Notes under the pieces: generated by a model | The model's database searches: none | What the model saw: only the letters and a program-made list of their open reading frames with translations | Told to the model about the DNA's origin: nothing | Shown here: in pieces, positions 51,623 through 60,339 of the stretch | How the letters are laid out: each line of letters opens with the position of its first letter | How positions within the stretch are numbered: the first letter of the stretch is position 1 | Origin: Pedobacter cryoconitis | GTDB lineage: Bacteria; Bacteroidota; Bacteroidia; Sphingobacteriales; Sphingobacteriaceae | NCBI RefSeq assembly: GCF_003259615.1 | Contig: NZ_QLLR01000002.1 | Location: 248,001 to 312,000 of the forward strand | Length of the DNA stretch: 64,000 bases | Reading direction: 5' to 3' | Position numbers and translations under genes: made by a program

Positions 51623-52615
51623 TTAATCAATAACCATCACAAGCTTTTGACCACGAGTCCGGTTGGCTTCCATCAGCTCATGTGCTTTTCTCACCGTTGC
51701 AACGCTTAAATCACCAACGATATTTACTTTCGGAATATCTATTTTCCCGGCCTCAATTAACTCTGAGACCGTCTTAAGAACCTTATTACCAGAAACTTCC
51801 GAATACACTGCAATATTCAGAATATTAGCTGCTTTGTCGAATAAAATTTCGCGGGTGATCTGAGTACCAAAAAAAGTAACATCCAGGTAATTGCCATTTA
51901 CTTTTAAAACGCGCGCTGTTGTCTCAGAAATTTCTCCGCCAACAAGATCTACAACATGATCAAATTCCTTTCCTTGATTAGCTCTCAGTATACGCTGTTC
52001 AAAATCCGGACTATTATAGTCTATGATATTTTTCTCCAAAATTCCCAAACTTTTTAACATAGCTATACTTTCAGGATTTCCTGCGGTAACAACAATATTG
52101 GTTATTTTGTAGTGCATAAGTAAAAGGATCAGAAAGCGGCCCGTCCCTCCCGAAGCTCCACTAATAAAGATGCACTCATCCGTTTTACAATTCATCCTGT
52201 TGTAACATACCCATGCAGTCATTCCTGATACTGGTATGGACGCTGCTGTTCCAAAATCAATATTTTTAGGTTTGTGTACCAGCTCGTGAAAAGAAAGTGC
52301 CATAAATTCAGCATAGCTACCATTCGATCCTTTTTGTATAGAGCAAGCAATAACTTCATCACCTTCTTTGAAACCTTTCGTATCCTGTCCTGCCTGGATA
52401 ACAATTCCTGAGAACTCTACGCCCAATATCCACCCTGCCATCAGTTCTTTTTCCCTAAGACCTTTTCGCATCTGGTAATCAAGCGGATTAAAAGCCGTAG
52501 CCATGATTCGTATCAGCACTTCGTCACTTTTAATCATTGGCAGGTCAACTTCTTCAAATTCAAAATTATTTACCTCTCCAAACTCCTTTAACACTACTGT
52601 TTTCATCTTTTTCAT
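51623..52615 (-). CDS. NAD(P)-dependent MDR oxidoreductase (quinone oxidoreductase-like)
   Basis: The 330-residue protein has the MDR fold without zinc ligands: FNPLDYQMRKGLRE and LGVEFSGIVIQAG in the substrate domain, and FISGASGGTGRFLILLLM (about 145-162) as the NAD(P) motif. ATG codons at 52615 and 52606 are equally likely. It is divergent from an HxlR-type gene across 94 bp; HxlR pairs of this kind typically answer electrophile or quinone stress, which matches a quinone or enone reductase. The extension to 52693 would run through the divergent promoter region. Confidence 0.9.
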   Translation of the reverse strand: MKKMKTVVLKEFGEVNNFEFEEVDLPMIKSDEVLIRIMATAFNPLDYQMRKGLREKELMAGWILGVEFSGIVIQAGQDTKGFKEGDEVIACSIQKGSNGSYAEFMALSFHELVHKPKNIDFGTAASIPVSGMTAWVCYNRMNCKTDECIFISGASGGTGRFLILLLMHYKITNIVVTAGNPESIAMLKSLGILEKNIIDYNSPDFEQRILRANQGKEFDHVVDLVGGEISETTARVLKVNGNYLDVTFFGTQITREILFDKAANILNIAVYSEVSGNKVLKTVSELIEAGKIDIPKVNIVGDLSVATVRKAHELMEANRTRGQKLVMVID

Positions 52616-52627
52616 CTTCGTTATAAG

Positions 52628-52635
52628 TATTTTTG
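52628..52635 (+). promoter_or_regulatory. -7 box match TATTTTTG in the HxlR/oxidoreductase intergenic region
   Basis: Exact TAnnTTTG on the plus strand, 74 bp upstream of the HxlR ATG (52710). The minus strand has a near match, TACCTTTA, toward the oxidoreductase. Confidence 0.35.
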
Positions 52636-52709
52636 TAAAGGTAAATAACCCCCTAAAACGATTACTATGCTCACTAAATTGGGAGTTACTCACAAAAAAA
52701 GAAGTTCAT

Positions 52710-53045
52710 ATGAGAAAAGAGAATTCATCTAATGCAATAAATAAAGAATTTCTGCATAGATCTTGTAAAGTCAATGAAGCCATGGATTTGATCTCAGGAA
52801 GATGGAAAGCGCTGATCATTATATTTATAGGAGAAAAAACAAATCGCTTCAGTTTGCTCAAAGCTGTATTAGGCAATATCTCTGATCAGACACTGGGACG
52901 TCAGCTCAAAGAATTAGAGAATGCAAAATTGATTACCAGAACTATAATTCCCGGTGTACCTGTCAGGGTAGATTACGAACTTACTGAAAAAGGTAAATCA
53001 CTGCTGCCCATATTAGATGCACTGGAAGAATGGGGCATAACTTAG
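52710..53045 (+). CDS. HxlR-family winged-helix regulator (1)
   Basis: The 111-residue protein is a single HxlR domain: the sequence SCKVNEAMDLISGRWKALII (about 23-42) with the conserved Cys near the N-terminus, then LGNISDQTLGRQLKELENA as recognition helix and YELTEKGKSLLPILDAL at the end. The Cys (of SCKV) is the position that senses thiol-reactive compounds in several HxlR proteins. A much longer upstream frame exists but has no HxlR-like residues; ATG 52710 follows GTTCAT and fits the family. Divergent from the MDR oxidoreductase. Confidence 0.92.
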   Translation: MRKENSSNAINKEFLHRSCKVNEAMDLISGRWKALIIIFIGEKTNRFSLLKAVLGNISDQTLGRQLKELENAKLITRTIIPGVPVRVDYELTEKGKSLLPILDALEEWGIT

Positions 53046-53094
53046 TACCCCGGATACTTGAAAACAGATATTAGCATGGAAAGGATCCAACTAT

Positions 53095-53337
53095 TTAAGC
53101 GACTGAATCTCTTAAATGAACTTTCAGATCATTTTTAGATTTATACCTCGAGATCCCAACAGACTCATACCCTTTTTCGGCCATTAGAATAGCTTCTTCT
53201 ATATTTTCAGCAAATACAATCAACCATTTCAGCTCTCCTTTTTTTGTACAAATCCGGTCTACATGGAAATTCCTGATCTCCATCGGCTCAGGAGAATGCG
53301 CTTTACCTTCAGAGAAATACACTTTAAATAAATTCAT
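53095..53337 (-). CDS. Small hypothetical protein, 80 aa
   Basis: A soluble protein of 80 residues with two likely strands (MNLFKVYFSEG and LKWLIVFAENI), a helix (EEAILMAEKGYESV) and a basic tail. No family is recognised. The composition (charged, no repeats) and the ATG at 53335-53337 support coding. It lies alone between the HxlR gene (convergent, 49 bp away) and the MocR gene on the same strand. Confidence 0.55.
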   Translation of the reverse strand: MNLFKVYFSEGKAHSPEPMEIRNFHVDRICTKKGELKWLIVFAENIEEAILMAEKGYESVGISRYKSKNDLKVHLRDSVA

Positions 53338-53429
53338 AAGCAGATTAAGACCTGGTTAGCCAGCCTTACCTAGTATAAACGTAAACTAAAATGTTTTAGA
53401 TGTCATTGATTTGTCATTAAGAATAATTT

Positions 53430-54863
53430 TTAAAGCCTAAGCTGCGTAGCAATAGCTGCCAGATCCTTCAGCCCCTTATCGAGTTGATCGTTCCATGGCA
53501 TCCCAAAGTTTAACCGCATACAATTGGCAAATTGATTTTGTAAAGTAAACAGCCTGCCCGGCGCAATGCTAACTCCTTTTTTTATAGCCAATTCATACAA
53601 TTCAATCGTATCTATTTTCTGATCAAACTCTACCCATAAAACCATTCCTCCCTGTGGTCTGCTTACTTTAGTTCCTTCGGGAAAATAATCATTGATAGCC
53701 CGTATATATTGCAGGCTATTGGTATGTAAGGTATTTCTTAGTTTACGTAAATGATGCTCGTAACGTCCGGTTTCCAGGAAATTTGCAATTACTTCCTGGG
53801 TAATATTTGTAGAAGTAATAGCATGAAAGAGCTTCATCCTGAGAATCTCTGACTTAAATTTGCCGGGTGAGATCCACCCTACCCTATAACCCGGAGCCAG
53901 CGTCTTTGAAATGGAACTGCACCAGAGCACCAGTCCGCTTTCATCATAAGTTTTGCAGGTATTAGGACGGTTAGTCCCAAAATATATATCCCCATAAATA
54001 TCATCTTCTATCAAAGGGATATTATACTTTTGGATCAACCTCACCACTTCTTTTTTATGTTCATCGGGCATTAAACTCCCTAAGGGGTTACTAAAATTAC
54101 TAACCAGCAGACACAGGTTAATCTTATTACCTTCCAGTGCTTTTTTCAAGGCCCCGATTTCAATTCCTGTTTGCGGATGAGTGGGCAATTCCATCACTTT
54201 CAGCCCCAGGCTTCTGGCCAATTGTAAAACCCCGAAATATACCGGACTTTCCACTGCGATCGTATCCCCGGGTTTACTCATCGCCATCATGGCATAAGAA
54301 ATAGCATTAATGCAGCCACTGGTCGTAATAATGTTCTCATGACTTAAATCAGGGATAGTAAAGGCATGTCTGGCAATTTGCTTTCTTAATTTCTCATTTC
54401 CCTGGATTTCCCCATATGCAGTACCGCTTCCTTTTAATTCCCGCATGGCCTGGATAAGCCCCTTGTTTAATTTGGCAATAGGCAATAGTTCATCGGCAAC
54501 AACCGCATGTGCCAGCGTAATACTCATCGGAGCAGCGTTATTGTATACTTTTTCCAGTAAGTCTTCGATCTGGATCTGACTGCTTTCACTACTGGGCTCA
54601 CTGATTTTTGGCAGGGCTGGAATTCGTTTTAAGGAACCACTTATATAGTATCCGGATTTTGGCCTGGTTTCAATAAGCCCCTTACTTTCAAGTTCGTAAT
54701 AGACCTTAATCGCAGTACTCTGACTTGTCCCATACCTTTTACAAAACTCACGGAGCGAAGGAAGTTTGTCGCCTATGGCCAGTACATTATTTTTAATCTG
54801 CTGTTCTAATCCATTTGCTATCCGCTGGTACAAATGATCCCTTTGAGCTAATTTATCCTGCAT
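53430..54863 (-). CDS. MocR/PdxR-type regulator (GntR helix-turn-helix plus aminotransferase domain)
   Basis: The 477-residue protein has a GntR winged helix (about 5-75; GDKLPSLREFCKRYGTSQSTAIKVYYELES) joined to a fold-type I aminotransferase domain (about 115-475). The PLP lysine lies in SSISKTLAPGYR (K320) and the Asp/Tyr set in IEDDIYGDIYFG. MocR proteins use PLP or an aminated ligand as effector and usually do not turn over substrate. ATG 54863 is preferred over an upstream TTG (54872). It is divergent from the acetyltransferase/peroxiredoxin pair, so these are its likely targets. Confidence 0.93.
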   Translation of the reverse strand: MQDKLAQRDHLYQRIANGLEQQIKNNVLAIGDKLPSLREFCKRYGTSQSTAIKVYYELESKGLIETRPKSGYYISGSLKRIPALPKISEPSSESSQIQIEDLLEKVYNNAAPMSITLAHAVVADELLPIAKLNKGLIQAMRELKGSGTAYGEIQGNEKLRKQIARHAFTIPDLSHENIITTSGCINAISYAMMAMSKPGDTIAVESPVYFGVLQLARSLGLKVMELPTHPQTGIEIGALKKALEGNKINLCLLVSNFSNPLGSLMPDEHKKEVVRLIQKYNIPLIEDDIYGDIYFGTNRPNTCKTYDESGLVLWCSSISKTLAPGYRVGWISPGKFKSEILRMKLFHAITSTNITQEVIANFLETGRYEHHLRKLRNTLHTNSLQYIRAINDYFPEGTKVSRPQGGMVLWVEFDQKIDTIELYELAIKKGVSIAPGRLFTLQNQFANCMRLNFGMPWNDQLDKGLKDLAAIATQLRL

Positions 54864-54926
54864 AATCTTCAACTGCTATGCTCAAATATATCAAAACTGC
54901 ATCTGCATTCATAGTAGTATTTACCT

Positions 54927-54934
54927 TAACTTTG
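54927..54934 (+). promoter_or_regulatory. -7 box match TAACTTTG before the acetyltransferase gene
   Basis: Exact TAnnTTTG, 28 bp upstream of the ATG at 54963. It lies within the 99-bp gap shared with the divergent MocR gene. Confidence 0.42.
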
Positions 54935-54962
54935 TTTCAATTCATAAAGACAGAAATTTAAT

Positions 54963-55472
54963 ATGGAAATTACACATAGCACAACCAAAGACATTGACGC
55001 AATCTTCGACCTTTACGATCAGGCAACTGAACATATGAAAAAAGTAGGTCTTCTATTCTGGCAAGGGTTTGAAAGATCACTTATTCAGAAAGAAATTGAT
55101 GAAAACAGGCATTTTAAGATCTTAGTTGATGGACAACTGGCCTGTACTTTTTGCATTACACATCATGATCCGGCCATCTGGAAAGAAAAAGACAAAGATC
55201 CGTCAGTTTATATTCACCGTATCGCCACAAATCCTTTGCTAAGAGGAAATTCTTATGTAAAACATATCGTTGCCTGGGCAACTCAATTTGCAAAGGACAA
55301 TCAACGTTCTTTTGTCAGATTGGATACAGGAAGTGGTAATGATAAATTGAATAATTACTATATCAGCTGCGGCTTTAACTACCTCGGTGTTACACAGCTG
55401 GATGATGTAAGCAGTTTGCCTGCACACTATAAACATGGTTCTTTCAGTTTATTTGAAATTCCACTTAACTAA
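54963..55472 (+). CDS. GNAT-family N-acetyltransferase (1)
   Basis: The 169-residue protein has the GNAT fold: an early FDLYDQATEHMKK helix, the beta4 strand VYIHRIATNPLLRGNS (acetyl-CoA-binding loop slightly altered to NPLLRGNSYVKH) and a late VRLDTGSGNDKLNNYYISCGF. The acceptor is unknown. It is followed 5 bp later by a peroxiredoxin gene and is the first gene of the unit facing the MocR regulator. Confidence 0.85.
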   Translation: MEITHSTTKDIDAIFDLYDQATEHMKKVGLLFWQGFERSLIQKEIDENRHFKILVDGQLACTFCITHHDPAIWKEKDKDPSVYIHRIATNPLLRGNSYVKHIVAWATQFAKDNQRSFVRLDTGSGNDKLNNYYISCGFNYLGVTQLDDVSSLPAHYKHGSFSLFEIPLN

Positions 55473-55477
55473 GCAAA

Positions 55478-56035
55478 ATGAACGATCAGACGAATTTAGA
55501 AATCCTGCCTCCGGGTTTACCTGTTCCCAAGGATGATGGAGCTTGTCATCATTTATCAGGATTAATGATCCCTGATCTGGCATTACGCGGTACTCATGGC
55601 GAACTCGTGCAGCTCACTTCAATTAAAGGCCGGCTGGTTATTTATTGTTACCCGATGACCGGGCCTGCAGAGGTTCCGCTTCCTGAAGGCTGGGATGCTA
55701 TTCCGGGGGCCAGAGGTTGTACACCGCAAGCGTGTTCCTTCCGGGATCATTACCAGGAATTGAAACAACTGAATACACAGGTTTATGGAATGAGTACGCA
55801 ATCAACTGCAGATCAGCTGGAGTCCAAAGAACGGCTGCATCTTCCTTTTGATTTGTTAAGTGATGAAAATCTGGAGTTTACGAAGGCTTTAAACTTACCG
55901 CTTCACCTGGTAGATGAGCTTAAATTTCTGAAACGGGTAACCCTGATTTTTGAAGACGGAGTAATCACTAAATATTTTTATCCGGTTTTTCCTCCTGATA
56001 AAAATGCAGAGGAAGTACTGGCATATTTAAGATAA
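55478..56035 (+). CDS. Bcp/PrxQ-type peroxiredoxin
   Basis: The 185-residue protein has the AhpC/TSA thioredoxin fold with the motif RGCTPQACSFRD (about 70-81): the first Cys is peroxidatic and the second, five residues later, resolving, as in Bcp. The segment YCYPMTGPAEVPLPEGWD just before it replaces the shorter TPGCT loop. It reduces hydroperoxides using thioredoxin. It starts 5 bp after the acetyltransferase gene, in one unit. Its stop overlaps the convergent acetyltransferase gene by 9 bp. Confidence 0.9.
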   Translation: MNDQTNLEILPPGLPVPKDDGACHHLSGLMIPDLALRGTHGELVQLTSIKGRLVIYCYPMTGPAEVPLPEGWDAIPGARGCTPQACSFRDHYQELKQLNTQVYGMSTQSTADQLESKERLHLPFDLLSDENLEFTKALNLPLHLVDELKFLKRVTLIFEDGVITKYFYPVFPPDKNAEEVLAYLR

Positions 56036-56551
56036 GAGTGGATTAAATCCACTCTTATCTATTTGATAAACCAAACCCGGCTCCCCTGCAAAATCAATTG
56101 TTTTAAGAAAGCTAAAGCCCATTTTCTCTAGTACGTGTATGGACCTGGTATTCACTTTCATCACCCGGCCAACAACTTTTTCTATTCCGGATTTCTTAAA
56201 ACCCAAATCCAGACAAGCAATAGCCGATTCTGTTGCATAGCCTGTATTCCAATTCTTCCTGAAAAAACGAAAACCAAGATCATACTCCGCTGTCTCCTCA
56301 GTGTATTTCAATCCGCACCAACCCAAAAATTCATTATTTGTCTTTTTAATGACCGCCCACCTTCCAAAGCCATATTTCAAATAATGATCGTAGTTTCTAA
56401 GAAAATCTTCAGCTCCTGCTATATTTTCAAAGGCCTGATCACCAGTATACTGGATAACTTCAGGATCAAGGTTTAAATTAAAAAAGTCTGGTGCATCGGT
56501 CGTAACCAATTCCCTTAATATTAATCTATCTGTTTCTAATATATGCACCAT
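56027..56551 (-). CDS. GNAT acetyltransferase, RimJ/RimL type (2)
   Basis: The 174-residue protein begins with the RimJ/RimL signature LETDRLILRELVTTDAPDFF and has the acetyl-CoA loop in RFFRKNWNTGYATESAIAC (about 103-121), followed by NTRSIHVLEKMGF. It is a paralogue of the gene at 60340. Substrates may be a protein N-terminus, an amino acid or a small amine. Convergent with the peroxiredoxin gene. Confidence 0.9.
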   Translation of the reverse strand: MVHILETDRLILRELVTTDAPDFFNLNLDPEVIQYTGDQAFENIAGAEDFLRNYDHYLKYGFGRWAVIKKTNNEFLGWCGLKYTEETAEYDLGFRFFRKNWNTGYATESAIACLDLGFKKSGIEKVVGRVMKVNTRSIHVLEKMGFSFLKTIDFAGEPGLVYQIDKSGFNPLLS

Positions 56552-56575
56552 AAACTATTCAATTATTGCTGTTCA

Positions 56576-57034
56576 TTAAAAATCAACTTTTTCCATAAAC
56601 TCTATAACTTCTCCATTCGGACTATAAACCAGGGAATTACGTACTGTAATAGCCGGATTGCCTAAATGAAGTATCATTGGCTCATGACAAGGCGTTGCTC
56701 CCCCTGCAATAGCCATGTCATAAGCTATTTTTGAATCTTTAACAGTGAGGCAGATATGCAGTAAAGCGGTTTGAACGAATGCTTCATGCGCTAGTTTTTG
56801 CCTTCCCTGCGCCGGAATATCAGCCTGGTTATCATATATTTCAAGATAACTTAAGCCATCAGGAGATTTTAACATCGCAGCCTGTTTAAGCTTAAACGCC
56901 GGTAATGACCAGGTATGCCCCACACTATACCCTATTACTTCAGTATAAAACCGGACAGTCTGTTCAAAATTTTCTGCCCTGATTGCTATATGGTGTAAGC
57001 CTGTGATGCCTATATCATTTTTTAGTATTGCCAT
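56576..57034 (-). CDS. VOC-family (glyoxalase/dioxygenase fold) protein
   Basis: The 152-residue protein has two paired beta-alpha-beta modules: TGLHHIAIRAENFEQTVRFY with an N-terminal metal His, and the second half with LHICLTVKDSKIAYDMAIAGG and a final GEVIEFMEKV with the acidic ligand. VOC proteins cover glyoxalases, antibiotic-binding proteins and dioxygenases; this one has no decisive substrate residues. It faces an HxlR gene across 91 bp that contain a perfect palindrome. Confidence 0.88.
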   Translation of the reverse strand: MAILKNDIGITGLHHIAIRAENFEQTVRFYTEVIGYSVGHTWSLPAFKLKQAAMLKSPDGLSYLEIYDNQADIPAQGRQKLAHEAFVQTALLHICLTVKDSKIAYDMAIAGGATPCHEPMILHLGNPAITVRNSLVYSPNGEVIEFMEKVDF

Positions 57035-57086
57035 AATTTAAGAATTTATCTTCAAATTTACAGCTGGAAGCGCTTAGAGTAATGAA

Positions 57087-57102
57087 CTTACAAAATTGTA
57101 AG
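57087..57102. promoter_or_regulatory. Palindrome CTTACA-AAAT-TGTAAG between VOC and HxlR genes
   Basis: Perfect 6-bp arms with a 4-bp spacer, midway between the divergent genes (53 bp from the VOC ATG and 24 bp from the HxlR ATG). HxlR dimers bind dyads of this size in shared promoters. It is a good operator candidate. Confidence 0.6.
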
Positions 57103-57125
57103 CGATTAGCTTTCCTGCCAATCAG

Positions 57126-57482
57126 ATGAGAAAAACCACTTCAACAAATTATATCAATGCCACGAAATTACATGGATTATGCGATGCAGCTTATACTTTA
57201 TCGCAGCTGAGCGGTCGCTGGAAACTAACACTATTGGTGAAATTGGGTGAGGGCAGTAAAAGATTTTCTGAGCTTAAAGGCGAGGTTCCTGCCATTACTG
57301 AACGTATACTGGCTTTACAGTTAAAAGAACTGGAGAAAAGCGGGTTAATTAGTAAACAGGAGTCCACTTTGAAAAAAAAGCAATATAGTTACGAATTATC
57401 ACCCTTAGGAAAGTCAATGGACCAGGTGATCCAATCACTTTCAGCCTGGGGTAAAATCAATAATTTACAAGCGGAATTGTAA
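57126..57482 (+). CDS. HxlR-family winged-helix regulator (2)
   Basis: The 118-residue protein has the HxlR domain: LCDAAYTLSQLSGRWKLTLL (about 17-36, with Cys18 at the redox-sensor position), KGEVPAITERILALQLKELEKSG as recognition region and YELSPLGKSMDQVIQSL. It is divergent from the VOC gene and overlaps the convergent DUF5686 gene by 18 bp at its 3' end. Confidence 0.92.
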   Translation: MRKTTSTNYINATKLHGLCDAAYTLSQLSGRWKLTLLVKLGEGSKRFSELKGEVPAITERILALQLKELEKSGLISKQESTLKKKQYSYELSPLGKSMDQVIQSLSAWGKINNLQAEL

Positions 57483-60026
57483 GGTTGTTCTGATGGCGAA
57501 ATTTGACGGCTCCAGTCCTGGCTCACTTAAGTGTTCTTTTTGAGTGAGGCGGTGCAAGAAATCGATACGGATAATCTTAAAAATATTTTCCACCCCATAA
57601 CCAACTTCTACGTAAGGCACATTATTTAAACTCCGGTTCAGATTTGTACGTCCCCTTAAAAAGGCCTCATTATTTTTGTTGGACAAACTGCCTTGCAACA
57701 CATTTAAAACAGCAACAGTACGCACGTTCAATGATTTCAGCAACGGAATACTGTTCGTAATCAGCCCTTCCATATGCTGGGTATAGTTAAGGGAAATAAA
57801 CCGGTCGCTTGTAAATTCCATAAAGCGCATCGTATTAAAACTATAGCGGTGATTTTCAAGTAAAGGATAAGGGATTGCACTTGGAATATAACCTGCGGTC
57901 AGGGAATAATCCCCTATTCCTAAAATACCCATACGCGGTCTTTGACTAATATTGAAATAGAATTTATTGTAGTCAAAATCTCCGCTTAAAGCCTTAGTTC
58001 CCCTGATATACCTGAAAGTTAATATAGGATTACTGTTTCCATTACCAATAATTAGTCTTTTGTTTATTTTAGAGGATTCCAGCAAACGTCTGCCGGGTGT
58101 CCATTGTACCTCCGTTGCAATTTCAGAAACTTCGTACCTGTTATAGATCCGCTGATCTGCCTGATCATGGTAGTGGAAATTAAACAAGGGATCGAAAGTA
58201 CGGTGAACTAAAGTGACTTTACCTCTTATAGTCGGTGTAATATCGGTTTGAATATATGCCTGACCTATATTCTGAGTAAATGGCCCTCTTCTGATTACCC
58301 GGCCATTCCGGATAGAAGCCATAAATACATTGTTCGCTTTATTAATAAAATTCTCGAATTGATAACCTGTCTGACCAATATCGTGCTGAAAGGAAACTCC
58401 TGCCTGTACCCATGGTTTACGGGAGAAAATATAATCGACAGCAGCGTTATATTTAAAGCGCTCATCCCGGAATCCATAACTTAAAAATCCACTTAGAATT
58501 AGCTTATCACTAAAATTGGTATTGGTGGTTGCCCCTATTCTGAGTACATTTCCTTCCAAATCGTTATAGCTATAGGTGTAAGGATAAGGTCCAAAACTTA
58601 TCTTTCCAACTTTATAATAACCATTGATTAACATACCCGCTATATCTGCATAGGTTTTCACCAAAGGCAGGTTCTTAACCGTATCTATCATTTTATAAAC
58701 TGCCTTATCCGCAGCGGTTAACGAGTCTGCACGGTTTTTGACCCAATACTGATCATCCTTCTTATTGACATCTTTACTCATCACCAGGCTCTCTTTAAAA
58801 TCAGAAACCGGGTAATCTTTATTAACTTCAATATTTTTATTGGATAAATAGAACTTGGCAATAAAGCCGGACAATTTCTTTTGTGTAGTCCCTACGTTAA
58901 CGACAATACGGGTTTGTCCCGGTAACCATGCCGTTGTTCCGCCTGCTTTTACCATCGCTTGCTGTATCCTGATCTTGTTCAAAAAGTTCAGGTTAGCATC
59001 TTTTGAAACCTTACAATCAATCTGAAATAACGCATAGCTGTCACGTGTAATCCACATCACCCCTTCAAAAGCCAGATCATGCGATCTTTTAGGCTTGAAT
59101 TCAATTTTATAACACTCTCTGCCATTTATCTTATCATAAGCATCAATCAGCTCATAATTATAATGCGTTTTCCAGTTATCACTGGTAGGAGAAATGAAGT
59201 CTTTGTTAGCGAGTTTTAAAAAGTTATTGTAAAAATTATATTGCAAAAATGTAGAGCCAACTAATTGAGAAATCAGTGTTTCATCCTCTATTCCTACCCC
59301 GCTAACTTTGGTGCGCAGTACATTTTCTGTTTTGCGCTCCGGACTCGTGGTATACTTATAATCAGAAACTGTTTCAGACATAAATATGGGTAAAATAGGT
59401 GTTCCTTCTTCTCCGGCAATCTTTTGCAGATTCTCCATTAAAGGTAAAACCTGTTTAATCACCTTATTCTTCTTCATTTTCTCACTGATATTAGTGACTG
59501 ATATTTCAATACGGTTATAGCTTTGGTATTGATAACTTTTCAGATACTTCTGATCATTGATAGGTTTATTTTTAACCAGGTTGTCCATGATCTCCCAGGC
59601 CGGGTTCACATAACTTTTAGGACTGATGGTCACCCCATTTAAAATACGTCCGTTTACGGCCAATTGAAAATCAACTATCGTTTTCGGGGCTTTAGGCAAC
59701 AGTTTTTTACCCGGCAAATAGCTAACATAGGCTGTATAGATGGAATCATTGGCAATATCATGGGGAATAGCTAAATGATATAAACCATCAAAATCGGAAG
59801 CAGTACCTTTAATTGTCCCATTTTTCAGCTTTACAAAAATGGTTGCATAAGGAATGGCTTCACCTGTTTGTCCATCAGTTATCTTTCCCGTTATCACTAC
59901 AGGTTGCTGTGCGTATACAGTGTTTACGCCCAAAACATTTACAATTAATGCAAGCAGTAAAATGTATAAGTTTTGTTTTTTGCCGGGAAAATGAAATAAA
60001 AAGAAGATGAGTTCTTTAACCTGCAT
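57465..60026 (-). CDS. DUF5686 and carboxypeptidase-like domain outer-membrane protein
   Basis: The 853-residue protein has a membrane-targeting N-terminus (about 15-40; YILLLALIVNVLGVNTVYAQ), a carboxypeptidase-regulatory domain (about 45-125; VVITGKITDGQTGEAIPYATIFV) and a long DUF5686 region ending in an aromatic barrel-like tail (NFAIRTTLQFRL). The family is common in Bacteroidota and probably forms an outer-membrane beta barrel; its role is not established. It is monocistronic with a 313-bp upstream gap and overlaps the HxlR gene 3' end. Confidence 0.88.
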   Translation of the reverse strand: MQVKELIFFLFHFPGKKQNLYILLLALIVNVLGVNTVYAQQPVVITGKITDGQTGEAIPYATIFVKLKNGTIKGTASDFDGLYHLAIPHDIANDSIYTAYVSYLPGKKLLPKAPKTIVDFQLAVNGRILNGVTISPKSYVNPAWEIMDNLVKNKPINDQKYLKSYQYQSYNRIEISVTNISEKMKKNKVIKQVLPLMENLQKIAGEEGTPILPIFMSETVSDYKYTTSPERKTENVLRTKVSGVGIEDETLISQLVGSTFLQYNFYNNFLKLANKDFISPTSDNWKTHYNYELIDAYDKINGRECYKIEFKPKRSHDLAFEGVMWITRDSYALFQIDCKVSKDANLNFLNKIRIQQAMVKAGGTTAWLPGQTRIVVNVGTTQKKLSGFIAKFYLSNKNIEVNKDYPVSDFKESLVMSKDVNKKDDQYWVKNRADSLTAADKAVYKMIDTVKNLPLVKTYADIAGMLINGYYKVGKISFGPYPYTYSYNDLEGNVLRIGATTNTNFSDKLILSGFLSYGFRDERFKYNAAVDYIFSRKPWVQAGVSFQHDIGQTGYQFENFINKANNVFMASIRNGRVIRRGPFTQNIGQAYIQTDITPTIRGKVTLVHRTFDPLFNFHYHDQADQRIYNRYEVSEIATEVQWTPGRRLLESSKINKRLIIGNGNSNPILTFRYIRGTKALSGDFDYNKFYFNISQRPRMGILGIGDYSLTAGYIPSAIPYPLLENHRYSFNTMRFMEFTSDRFISLNYTQHMEGLITNSIPLLKSLNVRTVAVLNVLQGSLSNKNNEAFLRGRTNLNRSLNNVPYVEVGYGVENIFKIIRIDFLHRLTQKEHLSEPGLEPSNFAIRTTLQFRL

Positions 60027-60339
60027 AGCGTAATAAATTGTTAAAGCTGAGATTTGCGTTTAATTGTTGCGAATTGTAAATACAATGTAAAAACTATTTA
60101 CATCATGTCAATACACAAAAAAGAGGAATTATAAAATAATTTTCAACTGCGCCGTGAAACCTTTAGAAAGGCAGGAATTGATTTACAGAAATATAGACTT
60201 CATTGAACAGTATTAAGATGAGCATCAAATGGTTAGGCGTAATGAAACAAACCTGTTACAAATATAATATTTGAAGCGTCGATTTAGCATAAAAAGCTAT
60301 TTGTTAATATAGATTTAACAAATTTTAACTAAAATCCAT
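60027..60339. other. Gap of 313 bp: no gene seen, one weak hairpin
   Basis: AT-rich sequence between the DUF5686 gene and an acetyltransferase, both on minus. It must contain the DUF5686 promoter near 60050-60120; I do not see a full TAnnTTTG there. A TTTGTTAA/TTAACAAA hairpin lies at its right end. No frame looks coding. Confidence 0.5.
60300..60322 (-). terminator. Weak hairpin after the acetyltransferase gene
   Basis: TTTGTTAA (60300-60307) pairs with TTAACAAA (60315-60322) with a 7-nt loop; on the minus strand it is followed by TAGCTTTTT. The stem is AT-rich and so weak. Confidence 0.4.

Noticed and set aside
52503..52709. 69-codon N-terminal extension of the HxlR gene
   Set aside because: It runs antisense to the oxidoreductase gene, shows no HxlR residues, and the natural HxlR start is ATG 52710.
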